DNA of 64,000 nucleotides. Source: Symsagittifera roscoffensis (taxonomy: Eukaryota; Xenacoelomorpha; Acoela; Convolutidae). Below, piece after piece: positions 10,501-20,576 of this stretch (positions within the stretch are counted from its first letter, which is position 1; each line of letters begins with the position of its first letter). The notes below the pieces were generated by a model. The model was not told the origin of the DNA. It ran no database searches and saw only the letters and a list, made by a program, of their open reading frames with translations. The position numbers and the translations under genes are program-made. The DNA lies in the NCBI RefSeq assembly GCF_963678635.1, contig NC_087062.1, positions 2,978,001 through 3,042,000 of the forward strand, read 5' to 3'.

Positions 10501-12023
10501 TTTGCTTGTTTCGCCGGCTTAATTGCTACATCAAGGATTTTGCTTGTGCAGTGAGCAATTTTTTTTGCAAGTGTTTAAGATGGATGCCTGCAGTTTAATA
10601 ATTTACTACAGAAATCAATCGCAACCTGGCTTGGTATATTTGTGTTCATTGACTTATTATGTTTTCCTAAAAAGATTTATTCGATATAAACGTTTTCGGC
10701 TTATGTTTTTTTTTGGCTTAGTGACCTAATTCTGCGTCGTTTGACGGGTAGCATACTTTTTACGGCCCCACCCCTCATAGAAATACAAAAAGATAACAAT
10801 CTAAGAAAGTCAGAACTTATAGCTCAGTAGCTCAGTCAGAACTTAAAGCTCTTTTAAGGTTTTCACAACAATTTTGTTTCCGGCTGAACGGGAGTCTACC
10901 AAAATTTTTTGGCTGCTTAATTGCCGCCAGAAAAATGTTTCTGAACAATCATTACACGCTGGCTGTTGTATAGCTAGACGTCTCTCTTTCCAGTTGCACA
11001 TTATTCGAGAAAAATTGAAATTTGAAATATTGAGTCTGACATTTTTTTGACTTTATGGCGTTTGTTTCAGTTTTTGTCTGCTAGCTGCAATTCTATGTTG
11101 GTGCGGTATCTCAAGTGGTGCGAAGCACTGCTTCGCCTCGTTTTTGAAAAAGATTTTGTTTTTTTCCTCTAATGGTGTTCGTATTTTTCCTGTTTCATAT
11201 TATCCTTTCAATAGCATTCTTGGTCACAAAAAACAGTGAATGTGGGTAACTGAAAATCTTGTTTTATCTGAAATGTTGATTTAATTCATAAAAATGTTTT
11301 TGAAAAAGATGTAATTTTTCCGCTCGTTCATAATTCTTTCAATCGCCTGCATTTTGAGCTTGTCATTTGAGTTTTGAAGGTTTCCAAGTGGAATAGAGAA
11401 TCGATTAATCATGGTTAGTCATCACAAGTTGGTGATCATGATTGAAGTTTTTTGAAAAATAGGAAATAGTTTCAAATACTATTTCACATTACATATATTT
11501 TTTTATTGCATGTGATGGTAAGCTGTTTCAAAATCTCAGCTGTTAATTTTGTTTTCAGAAATGTTACGAAACTAGTTTTCTCATCGGAAGTCGTTTGTTC
11601 AGTTTTTCTCCAAAACTGTTGTTATAAGTTCCAAATTTGGTGACATTTATAATGAAAGCAGATTGGTGCCACTTCCTTAAAAAGATGGTTAAACTCTTGA
11701 AAAGTTTCAACTCCTTTGATTGTTCAGAAAACAATCCGCGGCTGCTGCGTGATCTTCTGAAGAAATGCGTGAGCGAAAGTGTCTTCAGCCAAGCTATGGT
11801 GGTCAATTTCTACTGTGAACCACTTCAGTTGAGACTAAAACTAGGACACATAGCAATAGCTGCAGCTTACCACGAGAAATCGGACATGATTCTGGTTCTA
11901 GATACATACATGACCACACATAATGCATGGTACAAGATTGAAGATATGGCCACAGCTATGAACACATTTGATAATGATGCAAATGAGTACAGAGGGTTTG
12001 TGATTGTGGGAAAGATTTCGTGA
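5788..12023 (+). CDS. PCS: Phytochelatin synthase, catalytic domain only (3 exons)
   Basis: Exons 5788-5977, 6649-6801 and 11728-12023 join in phase (190+153+296 nt) to give 212 residues. The family (peptidase clan CA, family C83) makes phytochelatins by moving gamma-Glu-Cys units between glutathione molecules, and binds or detoxifies metals in the cytosol. Sequence support: the active-site context GTSFCGYAS puts the nucleophile at Cys48; LGHIAIAAAYH gives His155; LVLD gives Asp173. The His-Asp spacing of 18 equals that of the plant enzyme. Residues 83-114 align with the EPLEKVKAKGI...AHCSGAKVEAFR stretch of plant PCS. An in-frame TAA directly precedes the ATG, fixing the start. Exon 3 uses the acceptor with the best pyrimidine tract (ends 11727), which also gives a gap-free family alignment; earlier phase-compatible AGs at 11627 and 11660 would insert extra residues. 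The Cys-rich C-terminal domain of plant and worm enzymes is absent, as in cyanobacterial half-enzymes. The position equivalent to the conserved Arg three residues after the catalytic Asp is Met176. Activity is inferred, not shown. Confidence 0.88.
5978..6648 (+). other. PCS intron 1
   Basis: Donor ACAG|GTGAGG and acceptor TTTTTTTTGCAG|AA. The intron is 671 bp and phase 1. It is AT-rich without recognisable repeats or ORFs. Confidence 0.85.
7431..7515. repeat. (TCTA)n microsatellite
   Basis: A run of CTAT/TCTA tetranucleotides with a few interruptions. It is followed directly by a 125-bp block (about 7525-7646) that recurs at 7816-7944. Confidence 0.95.
7525..7646. repeat. Dispersed 125-bp block, copy 1
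   Basis: Shares with 7816-7944 the order ATATTTAAATGCG, TTTTGCATGTTTAA, AAAGAATTTTTTCA, GTTTAAGCTATATC and GTATATTGCAATG (or close variants). Each copy follows a tetranucleotide microsatellite, which suggests a small transposable element that carries or seeds a simple repeat. Confidence 0.75.
7714..7739. repeat. (TCTG)n microsatellite
   Basis: Six uninterrupted TCTG units. With the short TCTA run near 7800-7818 it precedes the second 125-bp block. Confidence 0.95.
7816..7944. repeat. Dispersed 125-bp block, copy 2
   Basis: Diverged partner of 7525-7646, with conserved ends (ATATTTAAATGCG and TATATTGCAATG) and a more diverged middle. Confidence 0.75.
8150..9570. repeat. Degenerate ~165-bp tandem repeat in PCS intron 2
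   Basis: Each unit contains, in order, CTGTAGTGAGGCTCTGTCAG, GGTACTCTCAGGAGTTGC, CTCCAAATATGACTGCTCAA, GTAGTTTTCGAGATATGA, and a T/A-rich tail ending in AAAATTTGAAATT. Units begin near 8171, 8331, 8490, 8656, 8822, 8893, 9063, 9175 and 9538, so spacing varies by deletion. The same family appears at about 17520-18160 in the intron of the next gene. Short ORFs here follow the repeat period and are not genes. Confidence 0.85.
8877..8921. repeat. Perfect 19-bp stem, 7-nt loop hairpin
   Basis: Positions 8877-8895 (ATTATTCTGACAGCCCCCC) pair perfectly with 8903-8921 around the loop TGTAGTT. It sits inside one unit of the 165-bp repeat, with the loop formed by that repeat's CTGTAGTT core. It probably arose by local inverted duplication; a small-hairpin RNA is possible if it is transcribed. 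Confidence 0.85.
9690..9800. mobile_element. tRNA-like SINE fragment (possible)
   Basis: The segment ends with GAAGTTCAAGTCCGGCCAGGATT, which resembles a pol III B box (GGTTCGANTCC) and its acceptor side. Related segments end at about 10442 and 20686. A clean cloverleaf was not found, so this is a degenerate SINE-like remnant, not a tRNA gene. Confidence 0.4.
10335..10452. mobile_element. tRNA-like SINE fragment
   Basis: Contains an A-box-like CGGCACACGTGG, then AATGCGCCTCGG, then a B-box-like GGTTCTAGATTCCAATC, then CTGGGCAGGATC and a T-run. It shares ATAATGAAT, GCGTATCC, AATGCGCC, GTTCTA and CAGG with about 20577-20695 in the same order. This is best read as a dispersed tRNA-derived SINE. 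Confidence 0.5.
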
Positions 12024-12414
12024 TTGTGGTGTTATATGTTATCTTACTGGTGCTCAGTTTGAATCTTAAGTATTAAAAGAGGATGATTATATTAAATTGT
12101 ACCTATATGTTAAAGTGGATATCGAGTTCAAAATTTTTAGCGATTATGGTTTTTTTCGATAATGAACGTTAGCAAGCACCATGCAAATGAGTTGTAATAA
12201 ACTTACTTACCTATTGGTAAAATGGATATCAAATCTATGTGATAATAATTTTAAAAGTTTACTAAGACATCGGAATGTGCTTTTTCAAACATCTAGATGG
12301 CCAATTATGCAAATGAAACATAAAACACTTACCTAATATCCTCAAAGTGACACACTGACTTTGACACAGACAACTTTTTTTCCCCTGACTATCAGCTCTT
12401 CTCGATTATCTAGT
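12024..12414 (+). other. PCS 3' flank / presumed 3'UTR
   Basis: AT-rich sequence after the PCS stop with ATTAAA-type variants near 12071 and 12090 that could serve as polyadenylation signals. Two blocks resemble each other (TAAAGTGGATATCGAGTTC near 12111 and TAAAATGGATATCAAATC near 12217), indicating a short local duplication. No gene was seen. Confidence 0.4.
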
Positions 12415-12756
12415 TTTATTGAATCGATCGGAGCTTTCAAGTCAGGGTGTCTGCAACCAAACACACCCCAACCCGTAGCACCCTTTGTAAAAGGGCAGTG
12501 GCGGGTTTGCTCGGGATGAGTCCAGTCACAGACGGGGTTGTGTCCAACTACAGAGCAGCTGGCAGAAAACGAAGTAAGCTTATTTGAGGGTCGGAGGGTA
12601 CGATTCTCGATCTAGAGCTTGTTTTCTATGCACTCCGTAAAGCTTCATAGTAAACATAGCAGGTGACAGAGACGTTTCATCAACGGAGCGCACGTGTTGG
12701 CGCTGGATTAACAAAACTGAACTGTGCTCTGCTGTTAAAATGGCTCTGTATTTATA
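12415..12756 (-). other. Putative short minus-strand transcription unit
   Basis: On the minus strand a TATAAATA box (12756-12749) is followed about 30 nt later by a CAGTTCAGTT start-site-like sequence. A 25-residue ORF (ATG at 12657, stop at 12580) follows, then a CCCTTT-TAC-AAAGGG hairpin (about 12482-12496), then AATAAA at 12420-12415. Local GC content is clearly higher than in the flanks. The peptide matches nothing I recognise. The unit could be a small non-coding RNA, a mini-gene, or the remains of a retroposed or transposon gene. Confidence 0.35.
12749..12756 (-). promoter_or_regulatory. TATA box on the minus strand
   Basis: TATAAATA reading leftward, with an initiator-like TCAGTT about 30-35 nt downstream. 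The same octamer stands before the BED-finger ORF at 42895. Function is inferred from spacing only. Confidence 0.4.
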
Positions 12757-13978
12757 CCATCTAATCAAAAAACACGTGAACAAACAGTAACGTCATGGTA
12801 TAAACTGGCATATGACATCATTTTGCGTGCAGTTGGTTGGTTGGCCGAGATAGACGTCATAAAATACCAAATGTCAGTGCTGAAGGTATTTTATGCAACC
12901 AAGCAACAAAGTAACAATTATATCCTGTTGTGAGAAAACGTCATGAACTTCGCTGAATGCTATTTGAACGCAAGATGAACTTGCTCGCGAGATCAGTGCG
13001 AGCATGTTATATATTTTTTATATTGCACGAGCGTAATGAATGATATTTATCGGTGACTTTTTTGTTCCGACCTAGCAGTTGGAAAGAACTTGAATTCGCG
13101 TTTTTCCTGACGCAAAGTCAGGCACCCCGAGAAATTTCTCTTCAGATAATTATCTTTTTTGAGCATGCGGGTCATTTTGATGTCAAAAATAGCGTTCGGG
13201 AAACCGAGAATTAAAAATTTTTTGGGGAACTTGCTTCATTATTGAAATGAAGTTCGGCTAATCTTTGTTTGCTTCATAATTTTCAGGTGTTATGGTTTTC
13301 GCTCAAAAATTTTTAGCGCTTTTTCTGGGTCTGTTTTTTATACAAATTACGAGCGGGTTTTGAACCATTACTAGGGTTTCTTGTCAGGGTTTCTATGCCC
13401 AAAGATTTTTCAATCTACTGGTTTAGTCTTCATAAGTTTTGAGTCAGTTTTTTGGCATAGTTTAATTTTGTTTCCAAAAAAGAAGTTCTTGACCAGCAAT
13501 TTTGCAGATTTCAGTAACTTTGGTAAAAATTATAAAAAGTACATTCAATATTTATTTATTGTTTTTAAGTTTTTTTATTGGTTAAAACTTTGTTTTTGTT
13601 TCACGCATTAAATTCTAATTAAGGTTTATCTATTTGACGTACGGTGAGTGCTATCTTCATTCAAAAGACCTCAAAAAATTTCATTTTATTTAAAAAAATT
13701 TTGCATATTAGTTTCATCACATGACGCTTTCAACTCGAAATGAAATTTGGCCTCTTTCAAATTCTACTCAAATCAAGAAATGTTATTTTTTCTGGCAATT
13801 TGTCAGTCTGGCATCGAGTTTTGGCGATAAAACTTTTTAAATGTAATTCTGAAGTCGGAGCATGTTGTTGCCTCGATCGAACTTACCTGGAACTCTGATA
13901 TCTAAATAGTAGTAAAGAAATTATCAAAAGTTGAATCATTTTAATTTTGGTAATCGCTAATTTAAGGTGTGAGTAAAA
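12757..13978. other. Intergenic region before the B-box gene
   Basis: About 1.2 kb. The part next to the minus-strand TATA box (12757-13100) is relatively GC-rich and has CACGTG and TGACGT(C/T) motifs (near 12771, 12790 and 12853) of the bHLH and CREB/ATF kind, which would suit a promoter. The rest is AT-rich without recognised genes. Confidence 0.4.
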
Positions 13979-14153
13979 ATGGATGGGTTAAAAAGCAGAA
14001 AGTCAAGATCGAGGGCCATCAAAGACCAATGCGACAACCCAAAGAAAACCAAAACTGACGAAAATCTGACTGAATTTTCCAGCTCTGTTGATTCCTCTAA
14101 AAATCAATTAGAAACATCTAAAAACGCATCAGTTGAAGTGTCAGTCTGCTGCG
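13979..14153 (+). CDS. Probable 5' coding part of the B-box gene, out of frame with the next exon
   Basis: The ATG at 13979 opens 58 codons of a Lys-, Ser- and Asp-rich, low-complexity N-terminus (begins MDGLKSRKSRSR) and ends at TGA 14151-14153. The B-box frame starts right behind it, one base out: it is open from 14112. Joining them would need loss of a single base between 14112 and 14150, for example in the A5 run near 14120, or a splice that bypasses the overlap. A GGTGTGAGT donor-like site directly upstream (near 13968) offers an alternative in which this segment is intronic. I favour a frameshift, real or from assembly. Confidence 0.45.
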
Positions 14154-15181
14154 GATGAAGTTGAAATCGTGGTTCGAGGGTGCAAAACGTGCGAGTGCAC
14201 GCTTAACGATAAATTTTATAATTGTTTGTCTTGCATTTCAAATACAGGCGAGAAGGAAAAAAAGGAAATTCATTGTTTAGAATGTATCGCTAGTCATGTT
14301 AAGCGAGGGCACAAAGTCACTGATGAAAAAGATTATGAAGTTTCGGTGTGTGAAAAACACAAAAATCTGCACTCCTTATTTTGCGTTGATTGCGATGTAA
14401 TTTCATGTTTCCAATGCGTGTTCACGCATGTTGGGCATGAAATGATTGACATTGCACAAAAAGCCACAGAAACAAAAGAAGAAATCTTCAAATGCTTGGA
14501 CTCGTTTGACCAACTCAGCAAAGATGTGAAATTTCGGGAAATCTGTCAAAAAGATTTCACCGAAGTTATGCAAATTGAAACTGAAAAATACAAACCGGAA
14601 AAACTCAAAGAAATTCTGTCCGAATCTATTTGCCAGAATGTGAGCAGTTATATGGAAAGCGAGAAGTTCGGCTCTCTGAAAGCCGATTTGAAAAATCAGT
14701 TTTATAGAAAAAATACGGAAATGTCTACATATGAGTTGAAACAATTTTCCCAAGTTGTTGAAAACTCTCATCAGCTATTCACGCAAACAAGGAATTTGCT
14801 TACAAATTCTGATAGTTTTGTCATAGAAAAGTTTTCCAAGATACGCGATGATATTAATTTGTCCCTGAAACAACAAAGGAAGGAATTAAAGAATTTGGCG
14901 TGCATCAAACCTTTTAACTTCGGTAGCCCGAAGCTTAAATCTCTAATGGAAGAGTTAATAGAGCAGTTTTTATCATCAATTGAGTGGCCAACTCTTGATA
15001 CGATTCCTTTTGAGCCACTCCATGGCAATTTAGGCGAAGTAGTGGATTTGCATAGAATAAACAAGAAATTTGTCGAATGTACTTCGGTTGCGGTTTTTAC
15101 TTGCGAGGCGGACGAGAATAATCGCCCGAGCATATCTCAAATAAATTTGCGCTCGAGAAGGAGCAGCTGGTCTACAGGATG
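14112..15181 (+). CDS. Tandem B-box zinc-finger protein, main exon
   Basis: TRIM-family-like exon without a RING finger. Numbering from the TTG at 14133, Cys17-Cys20, Cys31-Cys34, Cys48-Cys51 and His55-His60 form a B-box1-like site. Cys73-His76, Cys84-Cys87, Cys92-Cys95 and His99-His102 form a clean B-box2. A Lys/Glu-rich helical region follows (about 105-260), as in the coiled coils that pair TRIM proteins. Such proteins usually act as oligomeric ubiquitin-ligase subunits or scaffolds; without RING, ligase activity is not implied. The exon most likely ends at the donor CAGGATG|GTTAGT (last base 15181, phase 2); reading on gives a stop at about 15198. No ATG opens this frame, so the start must come from upstream. 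The next confidently read exon (21217) is phase 0, so at least one linking exon or a different junction remains unidentified. Confidence 0.7.
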
Positions 15182-15570
15182 GTTAGTTATATTTTCATAA
15201 AAATTCAAAAACAAGTTCTCGCCGAAAAAAAGCAACAATTAATTTTTTGCTACCGGTATTTAAATTTTTTGTTCCGGCGACGTCAATTTTTGTTCGTATT
15301 CCTAGCGTTACTGCGTTTTAATTCCCAAATCTTATTCTAAAACTATACTCAGGTTTTGCGCAAACTTATGGTATTGACTAGATTTATTTAATTGCGCAAG
15401 TTATCGTTTTTTTTTTTTGCTTTTTACTTCCTGACTGCTGATTGAGTTTTGTCGACCTTTTTTCTGATAGTCGATGGCCATTATCCGGTTGGTACCAAAC
15501 ACTTCGTTTGTCAGCTTTAAGTCAATTTTTTCAAAAACTTGTTTTTCAATATTTTCTTTCACTTTTTTGT

Positions 15571-16345
15571 TGTCATATCTTCCCATTAGTTTCGATTTTG
15601 ATTTTGTACACTTTTTTATTTCTTATTTTCTCATTTGCTTTTTCGTGTTATAAGTGATCTTGGAGCAAAACCTTTCAAAAATGGTTTATATAAACTTGCC
15701 ATCGCCGAAGAGTTTTTGCAAATTTAAAGTACTCTCGGTTCTGAAAAATAATGATCAATAAACGCGGCCATCCTTCTTTGAGTGGAACGAATGTTATTTT
15801 GTAACAAATTTTTGTTGTCATATAAAGTATTATGTAATCTCGATTCACATTTTGTACACTTATTCCTTTTTAGTTCCTATTTTTTGATTTGCCGTTTTGT
15901 GTGATAAGTGATTTATGACCAAAACCTTTCAAAACGGTTTTTATAAAATGGCTTTCGCCGAAGAAGTTTTTGCGAATATAAAGTATCCACGGTTCTATAA
16001 AATAAGGATCAATAAACGCGGCCAGCCTTCTTTGAGTGGAACAAAAATTAATTTTTTTTTCAAATTTTTTCCTGTCATATTTTCCCATTAGTTTCGATTC
16101 AAATTTTGTACACTTCTTCCTTTATAGTTCTTTTTTTTATTTGCTAAGAGCAAAACGGATTTATGAGCAAAACCCTTCAAAAACGGATTTTATAAACTTG
16201 CTATCGCCGAAGAAATTTTGAAATTATAAAATATTCTCGGTTCTTAAAATTAAGGATCAAAAACGCGGCGAGCCTTCTTTGAGTGGAACGAAAGTTATTG
16301 TTTTTTTTTTTTTAAAATTTTTGCTGTCATTTTTTCCCATTAGTT
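15571..16345. repeat. ~250-bp tandem repeat, three units plus a partial
   Basis: Units start at about 15571, 15815, 16070 and 16322 with TGTCATAT-TTCCCATTAGTTTCGAT. Each continues through TTTTGTACACTT, AGCAAAACCTTTCAAAA, TATAAACTTGCCATCGCCGAAG, ACTCTCGGTTCT, GATCAATAAACGCGG and CCTTCTTTGAGTGGAACGA. Copies differ by about 10-20% by eye. Short ORFs within are by-products. Confidence 0.85.
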
Positions 16346-16479
16346 TTGATTCTCTTTAGAATTTAGAATTTTCTTATTTTTTAAACTGAATGCAGTCCTT
16401 GTGATGCTCCAACGGCGACTTTGTTGATTCCAGTGTGCAAACGGCATTTTTATGATTTTAGTTTTTGCTTTATAACGTA

Positions 16480-16726
16480 TTTCCCAAAACTACATCAGAA
16501 TTGTTCAGTTGAGAAATGAAAAACAATTGTTGATGTATCCAATTTCTCTGTAAGTTTTGTTGTTGAATTGCCCAGAAAAAAATTCCTTTATGACTTTTTT
16601 GGAGCTGATTCTATCGACTACATCAAAAAGCGTGATGCTTTCCTGGAATCGATAAGAAACAACAAGCTTAACTTTCTATTTTGCTTTGCTTGGATCAGTT
16701 TGATTGGTTACTTTTTTATTGCTTAA
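16480..16726 (+). pseudogene. Decayed copy of the exon at 21217-21457
   Basis: The frame reads IVDVSNFSVSFVVELPRKKF and continues with DYIKKRDAFLESIRNNK. It parallels the ICDVFSATFVFELPREVF and ETIKKPEGFPELIKSNG segments of the intact exon. It has an in-frame TGA at 16517-16519 and no good acceptor, and the donor position is changed. The reading frame then stays open to 16726. It may be a dead duplicate, or a diverged alternative exon if the TGA lies outside the spliced part. Confidence 0.6.
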
Positions 16727-17519
16727 ACTGTGTTTTAAAATGTGGCATGGTTGAAACTTTCCATCCCTTACAAATTTAATGGGCCTTAACTTGTTTTTTT
16801 TTCGGTCTGCATTCGCTGTCCATGATGAATATAATGCTTTATAATTTTACTGTTAAATTTGAAGTGTAAGATTTTCTAAGAGTAAGAAGAGGAACCAGTT
16901 TTTTAACCAAGTTTAAAATTATTAACCTTAAAAAATGTAAAAGTGCACCAAAGAGGACAGTAAACGCTTCAATAAGACAACATATTTTATAAACTTAATC
17001 GTTGCAAACATAATGGCTGAGTTTTTCAATCAAAAATCAAAGCCAAGCTTTTTAATCTAAAAGTTTGAATAGATAGAATCTCATTATTTTTTTTTGTTTT
17101 ATCTATGCCTGAGTTGGAAAAAAAACAAATCTCTTAAGAGACAACGCAAAGTCTTAAGAAAGTTTTCAGTTCAGCGCGTGTTCCTTTTCTAGCGAGTATG
17201 CTTGTGTTCCGTCTCTAGTGAGCTTTCTAGGCTTATTTCGAGAGTTTTTCAAGTAACTCATTTGACTATACTCTATTTCTTGTTATTTGAATGAATTTTT
17301 GGAACGCTTAGACGATTATATTATTCCGGACAGCTAGCGCTTCCATATGGAAAATTTGCTTTGATAATTTATTTTTAAGCATACATCATGGCTAAGTTTT
17401 TAAAAATAAAAATCAAAGCTTAGCTTTTCGACCTAAAAGTTGGAAAAAAGCATTTACAATTTTCCTGTAATTGCGAAATCGGAAAAAAGCAACCATATGA
17501 TGATAGTATGATGTCACTG

Positions 17520-18160
17520 TTTTTCTAAGGGTTGCGAATTTGACCTCCAAATATGATTGCCCAAATCGTTTTTCTTACAAGAATTGGCTATCCTTGGTGC
17601 TAAGGGTACTCTAAATGTTTGTAAAATGGTCTCCAAATATGACTGTCAAATCATTTTAGTTTTCAAGGTATGACAATTTTTTGATTTTTTCCAAAGGTTT
17701 TCAAAAAGTTTAGATCTGAAAAACTTCTTAAAATTCGGATGTGGTCACATAATTGAGTTTCTTAAAGTACTCTGAGATTGTGCAATTATTGCCTCAAATA
17801 TGACTGCTCAAACTTTTTTTCCGAGATTTGATATGTTCTATGATTTTTTTCTAAAAAGGTATTAAAAAAGAAAACTTTACAGAATTTGAAATTCTGAATC
17901 CTGCTGCGGTGAGCTCTCAGGATACTCCGAAAGGTCGCAAATATATCTTCAATTTTAACTGCTCGATTCGCTTCAAGTTTCGAGATATGCTGTTTTTCAA
18001 CACTGGGGTTCTGTCAAGATACTCTCAGGAGATTACATGTTGCCTCCAAGTATGATTACTTCTTTGTTGCAGTGGTTGCGGATGTGGCTTGCAGTTGGGA
18101 ATGCTCAAGTCTTTTAGTCTTGGAAAATTTGTGTTTTTAAAAGTTTCCAAAAAATCTCAA
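17520..18160. repeat. Second block of the 165-bp repeat family
   Basis: Four or five degenerate units with GGGTTGCGAATTTGACCTCC, AAATATGATTGCCCAAATC, GGTACTCT and TTTCGAGATATG, matching 8150-9570. The shared family links the introns of the two plus-strand genes. Confidence 0.75.
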
Positions 18161-19094
18161 AAAGGTTGGTTTGTTGTGATTTTTGGTTTTTCATTAAAGA
18201 ATGTTTTGTTATCCATGCCTGGTGCTGTGATGGTACTTGCTAGTTTTGTATATCTGGTGTTTTATTAGTACAGCTCAAGGTTTTGTAGCTTTGGAGACCT
18301 GACGGTTTGTTTTATTGGAAAAAGTTTCAAGAAACTAATCAATTTTTAAAATTTATTACGCTTGATGGCAGAAAATGATATACGTACGGGCTACTGAAAA
18401 TCAATAACTAACCTAAACAAAAATATCATTTATGATGTTAGTGATTTCATAAGTGAATTTTTTTCTGAAGTTTTGATAAATTTTGAAAAGACAGTTCTAT
18501 GCTTTCAGCCATTTTAGGTTTTGTTTCTGAGTTAAAAGTACGAAGATCTGAAATTCAGCAGCTTTAGAGATGACCATTTTAGTTTACAAAATATCTTGAA
18601 ATTTATTTTCTTAATTTTTCATTTTATGAAATATAAATTCATTTTATGGAAAACGACAAATGTAAAATTGTTTTTTTTTTTTTTTATACAACAGTCTGTA
18701 CATTGAATTTCGATTCAGAATTTTTCTAAATCGGTATGATTCACGAAATTCTTCAAATGCAAAATTTGTTCACAATCTGGTTTTCATACGTTCTAATTTA
18801 TTTCATGCAAAAACAGTGTGACTGCTTTTTGTTTATTACATTCCAATTTTTACGTGCCAAAATTGTGGTTCAAAGAATTTTAAAGCTCCTGATTATCTTA
18901 CTGCTTTCTCCCCTGTTTGCGAAATTCCAGCTTCGCCTTTGTTTTTGATCTTGAACGAACAAAACGGCTTAGTTTTATACACTAAATTCAAATGTAATCA
19001 AAACTGAGCCTATCAAACCTACAAATTTGATTAGGCATGATTTTATTGTTATTTTTGTTTTATCTTAGTACTATTTTCAGCTTGACATAAATTT

Positions 19095-19300
19095 CACAAT
19101 ACCATATCAGAAGTGCTTTTTCAACGAAATGGAAAAATTACTGTAATAAGTAACGTCTATTTAGTTATTTGTTTTTTGAGTTGTCGACAAAATTTTTCCC
19201 TCTCAGATATAAAACTTAATGTCAAACTAGATCTAGCAAAACCATCAGAAAGCCTGATGGTTTCCCTGAATCGCCAAGAAGCAACATGCGGAGTGTGTTT
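19095..19300 (+). pseudogene. Broken exon copy 2
   Basis: DNA resembles 21256-21460 closely in places: AACCATCAGAAAGCCTGATGG here against AACCATCAAAAAGCCTGAAGG in the intact exon. The upstream half also matches (CATATCAGAAGTGCTTTTTC against CATCAGAAATGCTCTTTC). The two halves are in different frames and separated by a TAA, so the copy cannot encode the same peptide. Confidence 0.65.
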
Positions 19301-20304
19301 AGTTCCATTTGACTTGTTACGTGTTTTTCGTTTTTAAACAGTCTTTGAAAATTCGGCATGGCTTAAATATACCAGCCGCCGGTTACATTATTTGGCTTCA
19401 AGACGTTTTAATGTTGGTCTGAAATGATTGTTTATGTTCCCATGATAATTATAGTTTTATTTAGTTTTCTGTGAGTTTGTAGGGGTTTGCTTTTCATCTG
19501 TAGTAAGTTGAAAATTAATACGCTCAAGAAAAATGTAATAAATGTGCCATAGAGGACAGCTAATGAATTCAAAATTTCAAAATTTTGGCTGAATTTTATA
19601 AAAATAAATTCAAATATAACCAAAAAATATTTAACTTAAAAACATCGATTAGACATAACTTTCAGTAAATTTTTTGTTTTTTTTTTGTTTTATCTAGGCC
19701 AAAGCTGAGCTAGAAAACTTCCCTATGGATCACGCCAAGTTTGACCCAAATTTTTCATTGAAAGTATAATAATAAATTTTTTTACCATTTATTCTATGAA
19801 ATTGTGCGTTTACAATTTAGCTCGGCTTGGAAGAATGCCAAAAATGTATCAGGGTATGTTCCCTCTTGAGGGAGCCATATAGGATCATTTTGAGAATTTT
19901 TTGAGCAATCCACTGTAGTAAGTTGAAAATTATTGAGCTCAAAAAATGTAATAAATGTGTTATAGAGGACAGGCAATGAATCCAAATGAAAAGCATACTT
20001 TGCTTCTTTAATTTTAAACAATGAAACCTAAAAACATCAGTTAGACATAATTTTAGTACGTCTTTTTGTTTTATCTGGGCCAAGGCTGAGTTAGTAAAAT
20101 TCACGATGAATCACCCCAGGTTTGACTCAAATTTGTCCTTGAGAGTATGTTCCATCTTGAGCCAGCCATTTAGGATCGTTTCGAGAATTTGTTGAGCAAT
20201 CCACTCTTCTATACTTCATTTCGTGTATCATTTAAAAGAGCATGAGATGCTTTATAGGCCGCTTTGCTTTCAGATGAGAAATGTTAAATAATGCTTTCTG
20301 TATG

Positions 20305-20350
20305 ATATGATTTTCACAAAAATACATCAGAAACTTTTTTTTCATAAAAT
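20305..20350 (+). pseudogene. Truncated exon copy 3
   Basis: Only the first part of the exon remains: GATTTTCACAAAAATACATCAGAAA followed by TCATAAAATGGA, like the intact exon's start. It lies behind TTTGCTTTCAG at about 20262-20272, which preserves a good splice acceptor now lost or weakened in the intact copy (GAACAG). The rest of the exon is missing. Confidence 0.5.
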
Positions 20351-20576
20351 GGAACCCTTTTCTGTTATTTATCAAAACTATTAAAACGCGATTTTGCCTT
20401 TGCTTTGTTTGACTTCTTATACTTCGTCTTCGATTGATTTGATTTTTTAATTTTTTTTTTTCAATTTAAAACAATGCTTACGCTCGCCATTAGCGAGAGT
20501 TATCAAATCGGAATATACACTTTTTCGGTATAAGAACTTGTTTAACAGAATCTCTTGAATCAGTTGGTATCTTGGT

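Larger units (their letters stand above)
6802..11727 (+). other. PCS intron 2, repeat-filled
   Basis: Donor GAGAG|GTAAGC and acceptor TTTGATTGTTCAG|AA. It is phase 1 and 4926 bp long, far longer than intron 1. It contains microsatellites, a duplicated 125-bp block, a ~165-bp minisatellite, a perfect 19-bp hairpin and tRNA-like SINE fragments, each listed separately. No additional in-phase exon is needed by the protein alignment. Confidence 0.8.

Noticed and set aside
11559-11727. Upstream extensions of PCS exon 3 (acceptors at 11558, 11628 or 11661)
   Set aside because: 11558 gives an immediate in-frame stop. The two others are in phase but have weak pyrimidine tracts and would insert residues absent from the family alignment.
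12482-12496. Histone 3' stem-loop in the minus-strand unit
   Set aside because: The stem CCCTTT/AAAGGG with a 3-base loop does not fit the histone hairpin consensus, and the neighbouring ORF is not a histone.
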